Positions 21,785-31,350 of a stretch of DNA of 64,000 nucleotides are shown piece by piece. The notes under the pieces are model-generated. The model did not search any database, had not been told where the DNA came from, and saw nothing but the letters and a program-made list of their open reading frames with translations. Origin of the DNA: Rhodocyclales bacterium (GTDB lineage Bacteria; Pseudomonadota; Gammaproteobacteria; Burkholderiales; Rhodocyclaceae); contig JACRLX010000022.1 of assembly GCA_016235165.1 (NCBI GenBank), forward strand, positions 1 through 64,000, written 5' to 3'. Numbering within the stretch: the stretch's first letter is position 1; every line of letters begins with the position of its first letter. The position numbers and the translations under genes are program-made.

Positions 21785-21819
21785 AAAAACGGGGAAGGCG
21801 CGTGAGCGGCTTCCCCGTT
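21785..21819 (-). terminator. Intrinsic terminator downstream of livJ-like gene
   Basis: aacggggaag...cttccccgtt perfect 10-bp stem, T-tract on minus strand. Confidence 0.85.
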
Positions 21820-21838
21820 GTGCTGCGTCGCTATCCGC

Positions 21839-23140
21839 TTACTTGGCGGGAGCGGGTGCGGAAGGTGCGGCAGGTGCGGCAGGTGCAGCGGGAGCCGCCG
21901 CTGGAGCGGCCGGAGCAGCCGCGGCGGCGGGAGCCGACAGCGCGGCATACTCGTCCAGGGTCAGCGACTTGCCACCCTTGATAATGGCCAGCGGCGTGAT
22001 CTTGCCATCCTTGAGCGTGAAAACGGTCATCTCGGCGTCCTTGCGGTCGCCCTTCTCGTCGAACTTGATGTTGCCGCTGGCACCGTTGTGGTCGCTGGCG
22101 GCGAGCGCGGCCAGGTACTTGGCGGGCTCGGCCGAGTCGGCCTTCTTCATCGCCGCGATCAGCAGGTTGGCGGCATCGTAGGTGAAGGGCGAGTAAAGGA
22201 TGGGGTCGACCTTGAACTTCGCCTTGTAGGCGTCGAGGAACTTCTTGCCCGCCGCCTGCACCGGGATGCCGGCCTGCGAGCAGATCAGGCCTTCGGCCGC
22301 CGCTCCGGCGAGCTCGGCCATCTTGTCGGTACAGGCGCCGTCGCCGAACGAAAATACTGATGTCATCTTGAGTTCGCGCGCCTGCTTGATCAGCGGGCCG
22401 GCCGTGGCGTCCATGCCGCCGTAGAACACGGCGTCGGGCTTCTTGCCCTTGACCTTGGTCAGCACGGCCTTCCAGTCGACCGTCTTGTCGGTGCCCTTCT
22501 CGCGCGGCAGCACCTTGATGCCGGCCGCCTTGAGGGTCTTCTCGACCTCGTTGGCAAGGCCTTCGCCGTAGGCGGTGGCATCATCGATCACGGCCACGGT
22601 CTTTGGCTTGTTGGAGGTGGCCAGGTAGTTGGCGACGGCAGGGCCCTGCTGGTCGTCGCGACCGACGACGCGGAACACGCCCTTGAAGCCCTGCTCGGTC
22701 AGCGCCGGGTTGGTTGCCGAGCCGGAGATCATCGGCAGATTGGCACCGTTGTAGATGGTCGAGGCGGGAATCGTGGTGCCGGAATTCAGGTGGCCGACGA
22801 TGCCGGCGACCTTGGCGTCGACCAGCTTTTGCGCCACGGTGTTGCCGACCTTCGGGTCGGCCTGGTCGTCCTCGGAAATCAGTTCGAACTTGACCTCGCG
22901 GCCGCCCAGCTTGGGCTTGGCGGCGTTGGCTTCGTCGACCGCCAGGCGCGCGCCGTTTTCGTTGTCCTTGCCCAGGTGGGCGATGCCGCCGGTGAGCGGG
23001 GCGACGCTGCCGATCTTGACCACCAGCGGGGGCGGCGGGGCCTGGACAGGAGGCGGGGGCGGCGGCTCTTCCTTGCCGCAGCCCATCATGGCAACGGCGG
23101 CGATTACGGACAGCGAGAGGGCTTTCATGGGCACGTTCAT
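21839..23140 (-). CDS. livJ: Branched-chain amino acid ABC transporter substrate-binding lipoprotein with Pro-rich N-linker and Ala/Pro C-tail
   Basis: MGCGKEEPPPPPPVQAPPPPLVVKIGSVAPLTGGIAHLGKDNENGARLAVDEANA; tail APAAAAAPAAPAAAPAAPAAPAAPSAPAPAK. Confidence 0.9.
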   Translation of the reverse strand: MNVPMKALSLSVIAAVAMMGCGKEEPPPPPPVQAPPPPLVVKIGSVAPLTGGIAHLGKDNENGARLAVDEANAAKPKLGGREVKFELISEDDQADPKVGNTVAQKLVDAKVAGIVGHLNSGTTIPASTIYNGANLPMISGSATNPALTEQGFKGVFRVVGRDDQQGPAVANYLATSNKPKTVAVIDDATAYGEGLANEVEKTLKAAGIKVLPREKGTDKTVDWKAVLTKVKGKKPDAVFYGGMDATAGPLIKQARELKMTSVFSFGDGACTDKMAELAGAAAEGLICSQAGIPVQAAGKKFLDAYKAKFKVDPILYSPFTYDAANLLIAAMKKADSAEPAKYLAALAASDHNGASGNIKFDEKGDRKDAEMTVFTLKDGKITPLAIIKGGKSLTLDEYAALSAPAAAAAPAAPAAAPAAPAAPAAPSAPAPAK

Positions 23141-23228
23141 GGGTGGGCTCCGGTATGTTCGGGGGATGCGAAGCGCGAATGATAAATCAGGCAGCGTGAA
23201 TGCGCGCCATCCGCCGCCATGAAAGAAA

Positions 23229-23259
23229 AGGCCGTTCCCGCCATGGGCGGAAACGGCCT
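23229..23259 (-). terminator. Terminator downstream of cytochrome c gene
   Basis: aggccgttcccgccatgggcggaaacggcct hairpin followed by CTTTTCTTTC on the minus strand. Confidence 0.75.
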
Positions 23260-23278
23260 GTCGGAGCAGGAATGCGGC

Positions 23279-23587
23279 TTACTTGGCGCCGCCGAGCACC
23301 CATTTGACGAGGGTCTTCAGATCCTCGTCCTTGAGCTTGTCGTTCGGCGGCATCGGGATCTGGCCCCAGTTGCCCTTGCCGCCCTTCTTGACCTTGTCCA
23401 CCAGCATGGCTTCATCGCTGGCCTTGTACTTCTTGGCGACGTCCTGGTAGGCCGGGCCGACCAGTTTCTTGTCCACGGCGTGGCAGGCCATGCAGCCGCT
23501 CTTGGTGGCGAGATCCTTGTTGGCGAAGGCCGGCGCCGAGGCAACCAGGCCGGTGGCGATCAAGGCGGAGAGCAGAACCGATTTCAT
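23279..23587 (-). CDS. Small class I cytochrome c (c551/c552-like)
   Basis: signal peptide MKSVLLSALIATGLVASAPAFA, CMACH heme motif, distal IPMPP Met ligand. Confidence 0.92.
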   Translation of the reverse strand: MKSVLLSALIATGLVASAPAFANKDLATKSGCMACHAVDKKLVGPAYQDVAKKYKASDEAMLVDKVKKGGKGNWGQIPMPPNDKLKDEDLKTLVKWVLGGAK

Positions 23588-23677
23588 GTGAATTCCTTTG
23601 TATGGGTAGATGAGAGGTGTCCCGGGCACGGGCCGGCGAAAGCTACCGGATCTCGCCGGGCCGAAAAATGCTTCAGA

Positions 23678-25660
23678 TCAATTCAGGAGATCCTCAATGT
23701 TCGCCGTCGGGGCAGAGCAAGTAACGCCGCGACAGACCCAGGCGTTGACAGTGTCGCTTTCCGGCTTGGCCAGTGGCGGGGGCAGACCGGCCGTTCCATT
23801 GGGCAGGGCCAGTACTACGCGGCGCGGGCTGGCGCCGAGCCTGGCGACCCAGTTCGCCAGGGGGACGGCCGGGCCACGCAGGATCACGATATCCGGCGCG
23901 ATCATGGCCTCCCCGGCGGCACGCAGCAAGGAGGCGAAGCCGCCGGGCGCCTGGCGGATCTGCGGCCAGAACAGCTGTATCGTGCGTTCGGCCGCTGCCA
24001 GGTAGCGCGTTTCCCCCAGCAGGTGCCCGAGGCGTTGCAGGGCGAAGGCGGCGATGCCGTTGCCGGAGGGCGTGGCATTGTCGTGGCCGCTCTTGGGACG
24101 ATGCATCAGGGCTTCGTGGTCGTGGGCGGTGAAAAAGAAGCCGCCGGCATCCCTGTCCTCGAAGCGCTCCAGCAGGCTGTCGGCCAGTGCGACGGCAAAT
24201 TCGAGGTCTTCGTTGTGGTATTCGGCCTGCAGCATTTCCAGCAGCGCGGCAAGCAGGAAGGCATGATCGTCGAGGTAGGCGTCGAGATGGGCCCGCCCGC
24301 CGCGCGCGGTGGCCAGCAGGCGGCCGTCGCACCACAGCGTCGAGCGCAGGAACTCCAGAGCCCGACGTGCCGAAAGCAGCCAGTCCGGGCGGCCGAAGAC
24401 ACGGCCGGCGTGGGCCATGCCTTCGATCATCAGCGCGTTCCAGCTGGTCAGGATCTTGTCGTCGCAGCCGGGGCGCACGCGCCGTTCGCGCGCGGCGAAC
24501 AGCTTTTGCCGGGCGCCGGCGAGCAGGGCCTCTTCGTCCGCTGTGATGGCGGCCGCAACACGTGGATGCCAGTGGCGATTTTCGAAATTCGGCGGGCCGT
24601 CGAAGCCCCAGCGCCGTGCCGCCAGAGCCGACTCCTGGGGCGTCAGCAGGCGCGCGACTTCCTCGCGATCCCAGACGTAGTACTTGCCTTCCTCGCCTTC
24701 CGAGTCGGCATCCAGCGCCGAGAAGTATCCGCCCTCCGGCGCCTGCATTTCACGGCAAACCCAGGCCGCGGTTTCCTCGACGATGCGGGCGAAAGCCGGC
24801 TCGCCGCTCAGTGCCCAGGCATCGGCGCAGAGCGCCAGCAGCGGGCCGTTGTCGCAGAGCATTTTTTCGAAATGCGGGATCTCCCAGCGCTCATCCACGC
24901 TGTAACGGGCAAAGCCGCCGCCGATCTGGTCGTGGATGCCGCCTTCGCCCATGCGGCGCAGCGTGGTCAGGGCCATTTCCCGCGCCGGCGCGCTGTCGCG
25001 GCCGAGCAGGAAGGCGAGATCGGTCGGGTGGGGGAATTTCGGCGCGCCGCCGAAGCCGCCGTATCTGGTATCGAAGGCGCGCGTCAGCAGGGCTTCGGCT
25101 GCGTCCAGCGGCGCGTGATCCAGGATCGCCCGGTCGCCGGGCGCTCTCGGCACGGTGTCCAGCATCGCCGCGCGCAGCTCGCCGGCCTGGGCGGCGATAT
25201 CCTCGCCGCGCTCGCGGTAGGCCGCAGCCACCTGTTGGCAGACATCGGCGAAGCCGGGCAGTCCGTAACGCGGCGCCTTCGGAAAATAGGTACCGCCGAA
25301 AAAGGGCGTGCCATCCGGGGCAAGGAATAGGGTCAGCGGCCAGCCGCCATTGCGCCGGGTCAGCAGGTAATGCGCGGTCTGGTAGATCTGGTCGAGGTCG
25401 GGACGCTCCTCGCGATCGACCTTGATGTTGACGAACAGGCGATTCATCACCGCCGCCACGTCTTTGTCCTCGAAGGATTCGTGGGCCATGACATGGCACC
25501 AGTGGCAGGCCGAATAGCCGATGGAAAGCAGGATCGGGCGGTTCTCGCGGCGCGCAAGAGTCAGTGCTTGCTCATCCCAGGGCTGCCAGTGCACGGGGTT
25601 TGCGGCGTGTTGCAGCAGATAAGGCGAAGTTTCGGCGGCAAGCCGGTTACGGGCAGTCAT
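23678..25660 (-). CDS. Thioredoxin-domain protein of YyaL/DUF255 family
   Basis: 660 aa, [29 protein letters not shown] ... [45 protein letters not shown]. Confidence 0.93.
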   Translation of the reverse strand: MTARNRLAAETSPYLLQHAANPVHWQPWDEQALTLARRENRPILLSIGYSACHWCHVMAHESFEDKDVAAVMNRLFVNIKVDREERPDLDQIYQTAHYLLTRRNGGWPLTLFLAPDGTPFFGGTYFPKAPRYGLPGFADVCQQVAAAYRERGEDIAAQAGELRAAMLDTVPRAPGDRAILDHAPLDAAEALLTRAFDTRYGGFGGAPKFPHPTDLAFLLGRDSAPAREMALTTLRRMGEGGIHDQIGGGFARYSVDERWEIPHFEKMLCDNGPLLALCADAWALSGEPAFARIVEETAAWVCREMQAPEGGYFSALDADSEGEEGKYYVWDREEVARLLTPQESALAARRWGFDGPPNFENRHWHPRVAAAITADEEALLAGARQKLFAARERRVRPGCDDKILTSWNALMIEGMAHAGRVFGRPDWLLSARRALEFLRSTLWCDGRLLATARGGRAHLDAYLDDHAFLLAALLEMLQAEYHNEDLEFAVALADSLLERFEDRDAGGFFFTAHDHEALMHRPKSGHDNATPSGNGIAAFALQRLGHLLGETRYLAAAERTIQLFWPQIRQAPGGFASLLRAAGEAMIAPDIVILRGPAVPLANWVARLGASPRRVVLALPNGTAGLPPPLAKPESDTVNAWVCRGVTCSAPTANIEDLLN

Positions 25661-25768
25661 GGAGTGGCATCGAGGGGTAAAACCGGACTATAGCCGATAA
25701 AAACACTCGGGTATATGCGTCATGACCGGGCGCCTGTCGCGTCTGCCAGCGGGGAGCCGGGATCCGGC

Positions 25769-26191
25769 TCAGATGCCCATCTTTTCGAAGACGGTGTCGA
25801 GCTTTTCCTGCAGGGTTGCGGCGTTGAAGGGTTTGACGATGCAGCTGGTGACGCCGGCGCGCATCGCGGCGTTGAGCTTTTCCTGCTTGGCTTCGTTGGT
25901 GATCATGATGAAGGGCAGGGTCTGCAAGGCCGTATCGGCGCGGACATTGCGCAGCAGGGTGAGGCCGTCCATGTTGGGCATGGTCCAGTCCGAGACCACG
26001 AACTCGAAGCCGCCTTCGCGCAGCTTGCTGAGGGCCACGGCGCCGTCTTCGGCTTCCTCGACATTGGTGAAGCCCAGTTCCTTGAGCAGGTTGCGCACGA
26101 TGCGGCGCATGGTCGAGAAATCATCGACGACGAGGAACTTGAGGGCGGTGCGGTCGGGCAGGGTCTCGGTGCTCAGGGCCATGGCCGCCAC
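25769..26191 (-). CDS. cheY: CheY-like response regulator
   Basis: [38 protein letters not shown] ... [20 protein letters not shown]. Confidence 0.93.
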   Translation of the reverse strand: MAAMALSTETLPDRTALKFLVVDDFSTMRRIVRNLLKELGFTNVEEAEDGAVALSKLREGGFEFVVSDWTMPNMDGLTLLRNVRADTALQTLPFIMITNEAKQEKLNAAMRAGVTSCIVKPFNAATLQEKLDTVFEKMGI

Positions 26192-26241
26192 TATGCCTGA
26201 GCCCTCCGACGCCCAAAACCGGGAATACCGGGCGGAACCGC

Positions 26242-26679
26242 CTAGCTATCCCGGAAAAGGGCCTGCCACCAGCGGCGGCGGCCGGCGGGTGCCGGATTTT
26301 CCACGCCCAGGCCCACCGGCGCCAGCCGGCTCATGACCCAGCCCGGCCCGGGAGGATTTTTCGACGAGCCGCAGGAGGAACCGAGATTGTTCGGATCGTA
26401 AATCTTGATCAGGCTGGGATTTGCCAGGTCATCCGTATAGACGATGCCGCAATAGGATTCGCGATGCTCCTCCCGCAGCAGGGCGTCGATGCGCTGGATG
26501 AATGCCGCCACCGTGGCGGCGTCCGCCGGTGCGGATGTCGCGGCGGCCGGGGCGTCGACCCCGAGCGCCAGCAGGTACCAGCCGGCGGCCGGGTCGATGC
26601 GCCGCCACAGCGCCGCCAGCTGGTCCCAGCCCAGCACCGACCAGAGCCGGCCGGTGTAAAGGCGGCGGAATTCGCTCAC
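26242..26679 (-). CDS. Hypothetical protein at end of sulfur/cytochrome operon
   Basis: 145 aa [40 protein letters not shown]...[14 protein letters not shown], 7 bp downstream of triple-rhodanese gene. Confidence 0.7.
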   Translation of the reverse strand: MSEFRRLYTGRLWSVLGWDQLAALWRRIDPAAGWYLLALGVDAPAAATSAPADAATVAAFIQRIDALLREEHRESYCGIVYTDDLANPSLIKIYDPNNLGSSCGSSKNPPGPGWVMSRLAPVGLGVENPAPAGRRRWWQALFRDS

Positions 26680-26685
26680 GCCGGC

Positions 26686-27843
26686 CTACTTCTTGGCCAC
26701 CATGGTGTAGCTGCCGTCGGCGTTGAACTTGGTGTCGGCGTCGATGAACCACGCCAGTACCTTGCCGCCCAGCAGCTTCACCGTGTCGTAGGCTTCTCCG
26801 GCGCGGGCGCCGGTGCCGCAGAGGAAGACCACCGGCTTGTCGGTGGGCAAAGTGCCGACCTTCTTTTCGAGCTCGTTCATCGGGATGTTGACTGAGCCCT
26901 TGATCATGCCGGCGGACACTTCCTTCGGGTCGCGCACATCGACCAGCATGATCGAGCCGGGACTGGCCTGCCACAGTGCCTGGAAGGACTCGACCGTGAC
27001 CGAGCCCTTTTCCTTGCCGGGTACCAGTACAAGAGTCGGCGCCGGCGACACGGCGGCGGCAGCCGTCGCCGCGGCGGCGGCGGGGGTGCCATGCAGCTTT
27101 TCCCACTCCGGATAGCCGGGCGGGTAGGTCAGGACGTTGGTATAACCGAGCTTCCTCGCCTTTTCCGCCGACTTGTCGGAGAGCACGCATTCGAGGCCGC
27201 CGCAGTAGTAGATCAGCGGCGTCGCCTTGTCCGCGGGCAGCTTGTCGACGTGCTTGTCGAACTCGGTGTCGGAAATGTTGATCGCGTTCGGGATCATGCC
27301 CTTGTCGGCGACGCGCTTGGGTCGCGCATCGATCAGCACATGGGGGGTCTTGTCCTCGGCCAGTTTCTTGAGGTAAGCGGCCGATACCGACACCGGGCCG
27401 CCCTTGGCTTTCCAGTCCGGCGAGCCGGCCGGGTAGACCTTGATGTTGGTATAGCCCAGCTTTTCCGCCTTGAAGGCCGAGTTGTGGCTCAGCATGCACT
27501 CCAGGCCACCGCAGTAGAACAGCAGCAGCGTGGCCTTGTCGGCCGGCAGTTTGTCGACCAGCTTGTCGAACTGGCTGTCGGGGATGTTGATCGCGCCCGG
27601 AATGTGACCCGGATCGTACTGGCGCGCCGCGGGGCGCGAGTCGATGATCATCACGCCCTTCTTCGGCGGGATGCCGACGTTCTGCCTGACGAAGTCGTAG
27701 TCGACCAGCGCCTTGTTGTACCAGCCGTCCCTGGGCTGGATGCTTGCCGCGTCGGCGGCGAAAGTCGGGATCGGATAGACCAGCGGCGCCGTGCCCAGGG
27801 CAGCGATCACTGCGATCAGCAGCTTGAGTTTTCTCGCTCTCAT
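26686..27843 (-). CDS. Secreted protein with three tandem rhodanese-like domains
   Basis: signal peptide; VMIIDSRPAARQYDPGHIPGAINIPDSQFDKL...FYCGGLECMLS; VLIDARPKRVADKGMIPNAINISDTEFDK...YYCGGLECVLS; IMLVDVRDPKEVSAGMIKGSVNIPMNELEKK...FLCGTGARA. Confidence 0.9.
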   Translation of the reverse strand: MRARKLKLLIAVIAALGTAPLVYPIPTFAADAASIQPRDGWYNKALVDYDFVRQNVGIPPKKGVMIIDSRPAARQYDPGHIPGAINIPDSQFDKLVDKLPADKATLLLFYCGGLECMLSHNSAFKAEKLGYTNIKVYPAGSPDWKAKGGPVSVSAAYLKKLAEDKTPHVLIDARPKRVADKGMIPNAINISDTEFDKHVDKLPADKATPLIYYCGGLECVLSDKSAEKARKLGYTNVLTYPPGYPEWEKLHGTPAAAAATAAAAVSPAPTLVLVPGKEKGSVTVESFQALWQASPGSIMLVDVRDPKEVSAGMIKGSVNIPMNELEKKVGTLPTDKPVVFLCGTGARAGEAYDTVKLLGGKVLAWFIDADTKFNADGSYTMVAKK

Positions 27844-27854
27844 GATGATCTCCT

Positions 27855-29096
27855 TTATAGAAGAGTGAATTTTTCCGTCGATTCGTTGTAGCGCACCAGC
27901 GCGTACCAGAGCAGCAGCAGGGCGCCTCCAAAAAGCAGGGTCCAGCCCCAGCCGTGCCACATCTCGGGCAGGTAGGCCTGGAAGCCGATTCGGGTCATCT
28001 CCCAGGTTTCGACATTGGTTTCGTCGATGGTGGTGAGGCCGAGCTTCTTGAACACGGCGCTGGCGGTCGAGCCCATCCAGGAAAAGAAGAACATGGTTAC
28101 CCACAGCTTGAGGTGGCCTTCGCCCATGCGCCACAGCGAGCCCGAGGCGCAGCCGCCGGCGAAGACCATGCCGATGCCGAAGATCAGGCCGCCGACCAGC
28201 GAGCCGATCCAGAACGCGGGCGGGATCGCCAGGTAGGGGTCGATGACCTTCTTCTGGAACAGCAGCGCGGCGATCGGTATGCCGATGGCCAGCGCCAGGA
28301 TCACGGCCTTGGTCATGTCGCCCTCGGCGGTCATGAAGGGTTCGCGGAAGGCGCGGGCGAAGCACAGGCGCGAGCGGTGCATGATGAAGCCGATGGCGAA
28401 GCCGGCGACCACGATCACCGCGCGCGCGGCGAGCTTCTCGTCGGCCGAGCCCCACCACTGCGTGGCCCACAGCAGCACGCCGACGATCACCGCCAGGCCG
28501 AGCCAGGGAAAATTGTTGCGCAGGCCTTCCGGCACATCGAGGGCCGGCGGCGCCTGCATGCCCCATTCGATGTGGTCGAGCGTCCACAGCAGCAGCTTGA
28601 GCCCGATCGCGGCGCCGGCCAGCAGCCCGGCCCACATCGCCCAGCCGGCGGGCGAGGAATGCAGCACCGGATTGAAGAAGCCGCCCGTGGTGCAGCCGCC
28701 GGCCAGCGCCGCGCCGATCCCGAGCAGGCTGCCGCCCGCGGCGGCCCAGGCGTATTCCAGCGGCGGCGGCCGGTTGGGGCTGAACTGGCGCGACAGCAGC
28801 GCGGCGGCGAAGGCGCCCAGCACCAGCATGATGTTCATCAGCGACATGCGGTGCATCAGCCAGCCGTCGAGTTCCTGCGGCACGCCGAGGATGGGGCCAA
28901 GGCCGATCAGGTTGTTGAACCAGTCGCCCCAGAACTTGACGCCGCCGAACACGCCCCAGACCAGGCCCGAGAGCATCAGTCCGATGATGGTCAGCACCAG
29001 CAGCATGGCGCCGACGAAGGGCGACCATTCCTCGACGAAGATCGTTTGGTAGTCGGCCTTGAAGCCGGCCCGCCAGGGGGAACCGTTCTCGCTCAT
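27855..29096 (-). CDS. YeeE/YedE (TsuA-like) sulfur-compound transporter, full length
   Basis: 414 aa polytopic; GIGAALAGGCTTGGFFNPVLH, GFIMHRSRLCFARAFREPF, GIGMVFAGGCASGSLWRMGEGHLK. Confidence 0.9.
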   Translation of the reverse strand: MSENGSPWRAGFKADYQTIFVEEWSPFVGAMLLVLTIIGLMLSGLVWGVFGGVKFWGDWFNNLIGLGPILGVPQELDGWLMHRMSLMNIMLVLGAFAAALLSRQFSPNRPPPLEYAWAAAGGSLLGIGAALAGGCTTGGFFNPVLHSSPAGWAMWAGLLAGAAIGLKLLLWTLDHIEWGMQAPPALDVPEGLRNNFPWLGLAVIVGVLLWATQWWGSADEKLAARAVIVVAGFAIGFIMHRSRLCFARAFREPFMTAEGDMTKAVILALAIGIPIAALLFQKKVIDPYLAIPPAFWIGSLVGGLIFGIGMVFAGGCASGSLWRMGEGHLKLWVTMFFFSWMGSTASAVFKKLGLTTIDETNVETWEMTRIGFQAYLPEMWHGWGWTLLFGGALLLLWYALVRYNESTEKFTLL

Positions 29097-29704
29097 GTTG
29101 TGGGGCAGGCGCCCTCGACCGCCTCCTGGGCGGTGACCGGACCGCCCTTGCGGCGTTCGAGCCAGGAGCCGACAAAAAACACGCCAACCAGCGCGACCAC
29201 GAGTATGGCGATCATCACCGGGTCGGAAATCTCGTAGGCGTCGGCGAAGGTGTCGCCCTCGGCAATGAGGCCGGCGGATTTCAGCGATTTCAGCGTGGCG
29301 CCGTAGAACACGGCGAATCCCGCCGTGCCGGTGATGACGCCGACGACGAAGACCAGGGCGTCGATGCGACCGGAGAACAGGCCGGCGACCGAGGTGCCGG
29401 GGCAATAGCCGCCGACGGCGAAGCCGGCGCCGACCAGCGCGCCGCCCACGGCAGCGGCCACCAGCGCGGCCTGCGGTACCGCGATCGAGTCGGGCTTGAG
29501 CAGGCCGGTGAGGCGCAGCAGCCAAAGGCCGACAGCCGCCACCACGATGGCGGTAAACATCACCTTGAACACCGCCCAGTCGCGCAACCTGAATTGCGCG
29601 CTCAGTTTCACGGGGCTGCCGAAGCCGGCGTTTTCCAGCACGTAGCCGAACAGGATGCCGCAGAGCAGGCCGGAGATCATTCCATTGTCGTTGAGCGGGA
29701 ACAT
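29093..29704 (-). CDS. YeeE/YedE half-size transporter protein
   Basis: 204 aa, MFPLNDNGMISGLLCGILFGYVLENAGFGSPVKLSAQF ... GAGFAVGGYCPGTSVAGLFSGRIDAL. Confidence 0.88.
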   Translation of the reverse strand: MFPLNDNGMISGLLCGILFGYVLENAGFGSPVKLSAQFRLRDWAVFKVMFTAIVVAAVGLWLLRLTGLLKPDSIAVPQAALVAAAVGGALVGAGFAVGGYCPGTSVAGLFSGRIDALVFVVGVITGTAGFAVFYGATLKSLKSAGLIAEGDTFADAYEISDPVMIAILVVALVGVFFVGSWLERRKGGPVTAQEAVEGACPTT

Positions 29705-29705
29705 T

Positions 29706-30230
29706 TCACACCCCCTTGACCAGGCGACTGACAATCATCCCGGTGACGAAAAACAGCGCGAGGAAGACGAAGGCGGAGACGCCCAGCGCGGCCGAGCCGG
29801 AAAGGCCGATACCGCTGGTGCAGCCGCCGGCGATGCGCGCACCGAAGCCGGCGAAGAAACCGCCCGCCAGCGACTTGATCAGCCGCGACCGGGCACCGAC
29901 GCTGCGTTCGCCGTCGAGTTGCACGCGGAAGCGTCCGGCCATGAAGGCAGCGAACAGCGCGCCGATGGCGACGCCGACGATTTCCCAGGTCATCCACGAG
30001 CCGAGCGGGCTGCCGTCGGCGACTTGCGGCCCGAGGTAGCCGTTGGCTTTGGTCGCCTCGGGCGCCAGTTGCAGGCCGACGCCGGCCACCAGATCATTGG
30101 CGGCGCCGCTGGCACCGAGTCCATGGCCCGAGAGCACGAAGGTAAGCAACAGGACGAGGCCGAGCACGATGCCGGCGACGAGGGGCGGCCAGAAGGGTTT
30201 GACCGGCCGCTTGTGGTTTGGAGTGTTCAT
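29706..30230 (-). CDS. YeeE/YedE half-size transporter protein
   Basis: 174 aa, LAGGFFAGFGARIAGGCTSGIGLSGSAALGVSAFVFL. Confidence 0.88.
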   Translation of the reverse strand: MNTPNHKRPVKPFWPPLVAGIVLGLVLLLTFVLSGHGLGASGAANDLVAGVGLQLAPEATKANGYLGPQVADGSPLGSWMTWEIVGVAIGALFAAFMAGRFRVQLDGERSVGARSRLIKSLAGGFFAGFGARIAGGCTSGIGLSGSAALGVSAFVFLALFFVTGMIVSRLVKGV

Positions 30231-30331
30231 GGTCTTGCCTTTCGGTGTCGGGGGTTTCGCCGCGCGTCCGGATCATGACGAGCGGAAGCATCGCCGGGAC
30301 GGCGACGCTGCCACTTGCGATCGATCCGGAA

Positions 30332-30718
30332 TCAGCTGCAGGTGGCGGGGGCGTCGCCGTCCTTGGCACCCTTGGTCAGGAAGGCGGAAATGTCGTCCAT
30401 CAGTTCCTGGTCGGGGGTGTCGGCGAACTTCTCGGCCGCCTTGTTGCCGGACTTGATGCTGGCGCGGTAGGCCTTGCTGACGTATTGCTTGACCGTGTCC
30501 TTGCCCTTGGCGTGCTTGTCGGCTTTCAGGTAGGCGGCCCATTCGGCCTTGGTCTTGGTGCTCGGATTGATCGAGCCGACCGGCATCGCGGCATGGCAGG
30601 AGGTGCACACGCTGCGGTAATAGACGCGGCCGCGCTTCCAGTCGGCGTCGTAGGCGGAGGCCGAGGCGGCAATGACAGAGAGGATGGCGCCGGCGGCGAG
30701 GGTCTTGACGAGTTTCAT
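30332..30718 (-). CDS. Periplasmic cytochrome c
   Basis: signal peptide and CTSCH motif; 128 aa. Confidence 0.88.
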   Translation of the reverse strand: MKLVKTLAAGAILSVIAASASAYDADWKRGRVYYRSVCTSCHAAMPVGSINPSTKTKAEWAAYLKADKHAKGKDTVKQYVSKAYRASIKSGNKAAEKFADTPDQELMDDISAFLTKGAKDGDAPATCS

Positions 30719-30742
30719 GATTGTCTCCGTTGATGGTGGTTG

Positions 30743-31339
30743 TTAATCGACTTCTTCCCAGCCGGTGATCATGGCCTTGATGTGGGCCATGGGCGTGTGA
30801 CCGGCGGTGGTGAGATAGACGTGGGCGATGAGGAAGGCCAGCATCATGAAGGCGCCGATGGTGTGGCCGGTGGCGACCCATTCCAGCGACAGGTTGCCCA
30901 GGCCCCAGGCCGCCCACTTGTCGTAGAACAGGTAGAGCCCGCCGGTGACCCACAGCAGCGGGCCGACACAGACCAGGATGAACAGGTAGGCCAGGCGCTG
31001 CAGCGGGTTGTGCTTGCGCAAGGTGGTCAGGCGGAAGGGGTGGGGGGCGTTCTTGAAAATGCCGAACAGGTAGTAGTTCATCATGGCCACGACTTTCTCC
31101 GTGGTCGGGATGTACTGCTTCCACTCGCCGGTGGTGAAGTGCCAGAAGATGGCGAACACCCACAGCCCGATCAGCGTCCAGGCCGCCGTGCTGTGGTAGG
31201 CCACGGCCTTCTCGAAACCGAAGATCGAATAGACGCCATGGATGTCGAAGGCCGTGAGCATCAGGAAGATGATCAGCGCCGCCTGCGACCAGTGCCAGAA
31301 GCGTTCGAAGCGCTTGAAGACGTAGATACGTTCGGACAT
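30743..31339 (-). CDS. Cytochrome b561-like / NapC-partner type membrane cytochrome b
   Basis: MSERIYVFKRFERFWHWSQAALIIFLMLTAFDIHG... multiple TM His (HWSQ, YHSTAAWTLIGLW, GHTIGAFMMLAFLIAHVYLTTAGHTPMAHIKAMITGWEEVD). Confidence 0.88.
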   Translation of the reverse strand: MSERIYVFKRFERFWHWSQAALIIFLMLTAFDIHGVYSIFGFEKAVAYHSTAAWTLIGLWVFAIFWHFTTGEWKQYIPTTEKVVAMMNYYLFGIFKNAPHPFRLTTLRKHNPLQRLAYLFILVCVGPLLWVTGGLYLFYDKWAAWGLGNLSLEWVATGHTIGAFMMLAFLIAHVYLTTAGHTPMAHIKAMITGWEEVD

Positions 31340-31350
31340 GATTCTGCTCC

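Noticed and set aside
27954-29237. 427-aa plus-strand ORF opposite the YeeE/YedE genes
   Set aside because: His/Asp/Gln-rich, low-complexity antisense translation with no recognizable domain; the minus strand carries a clear transporter.
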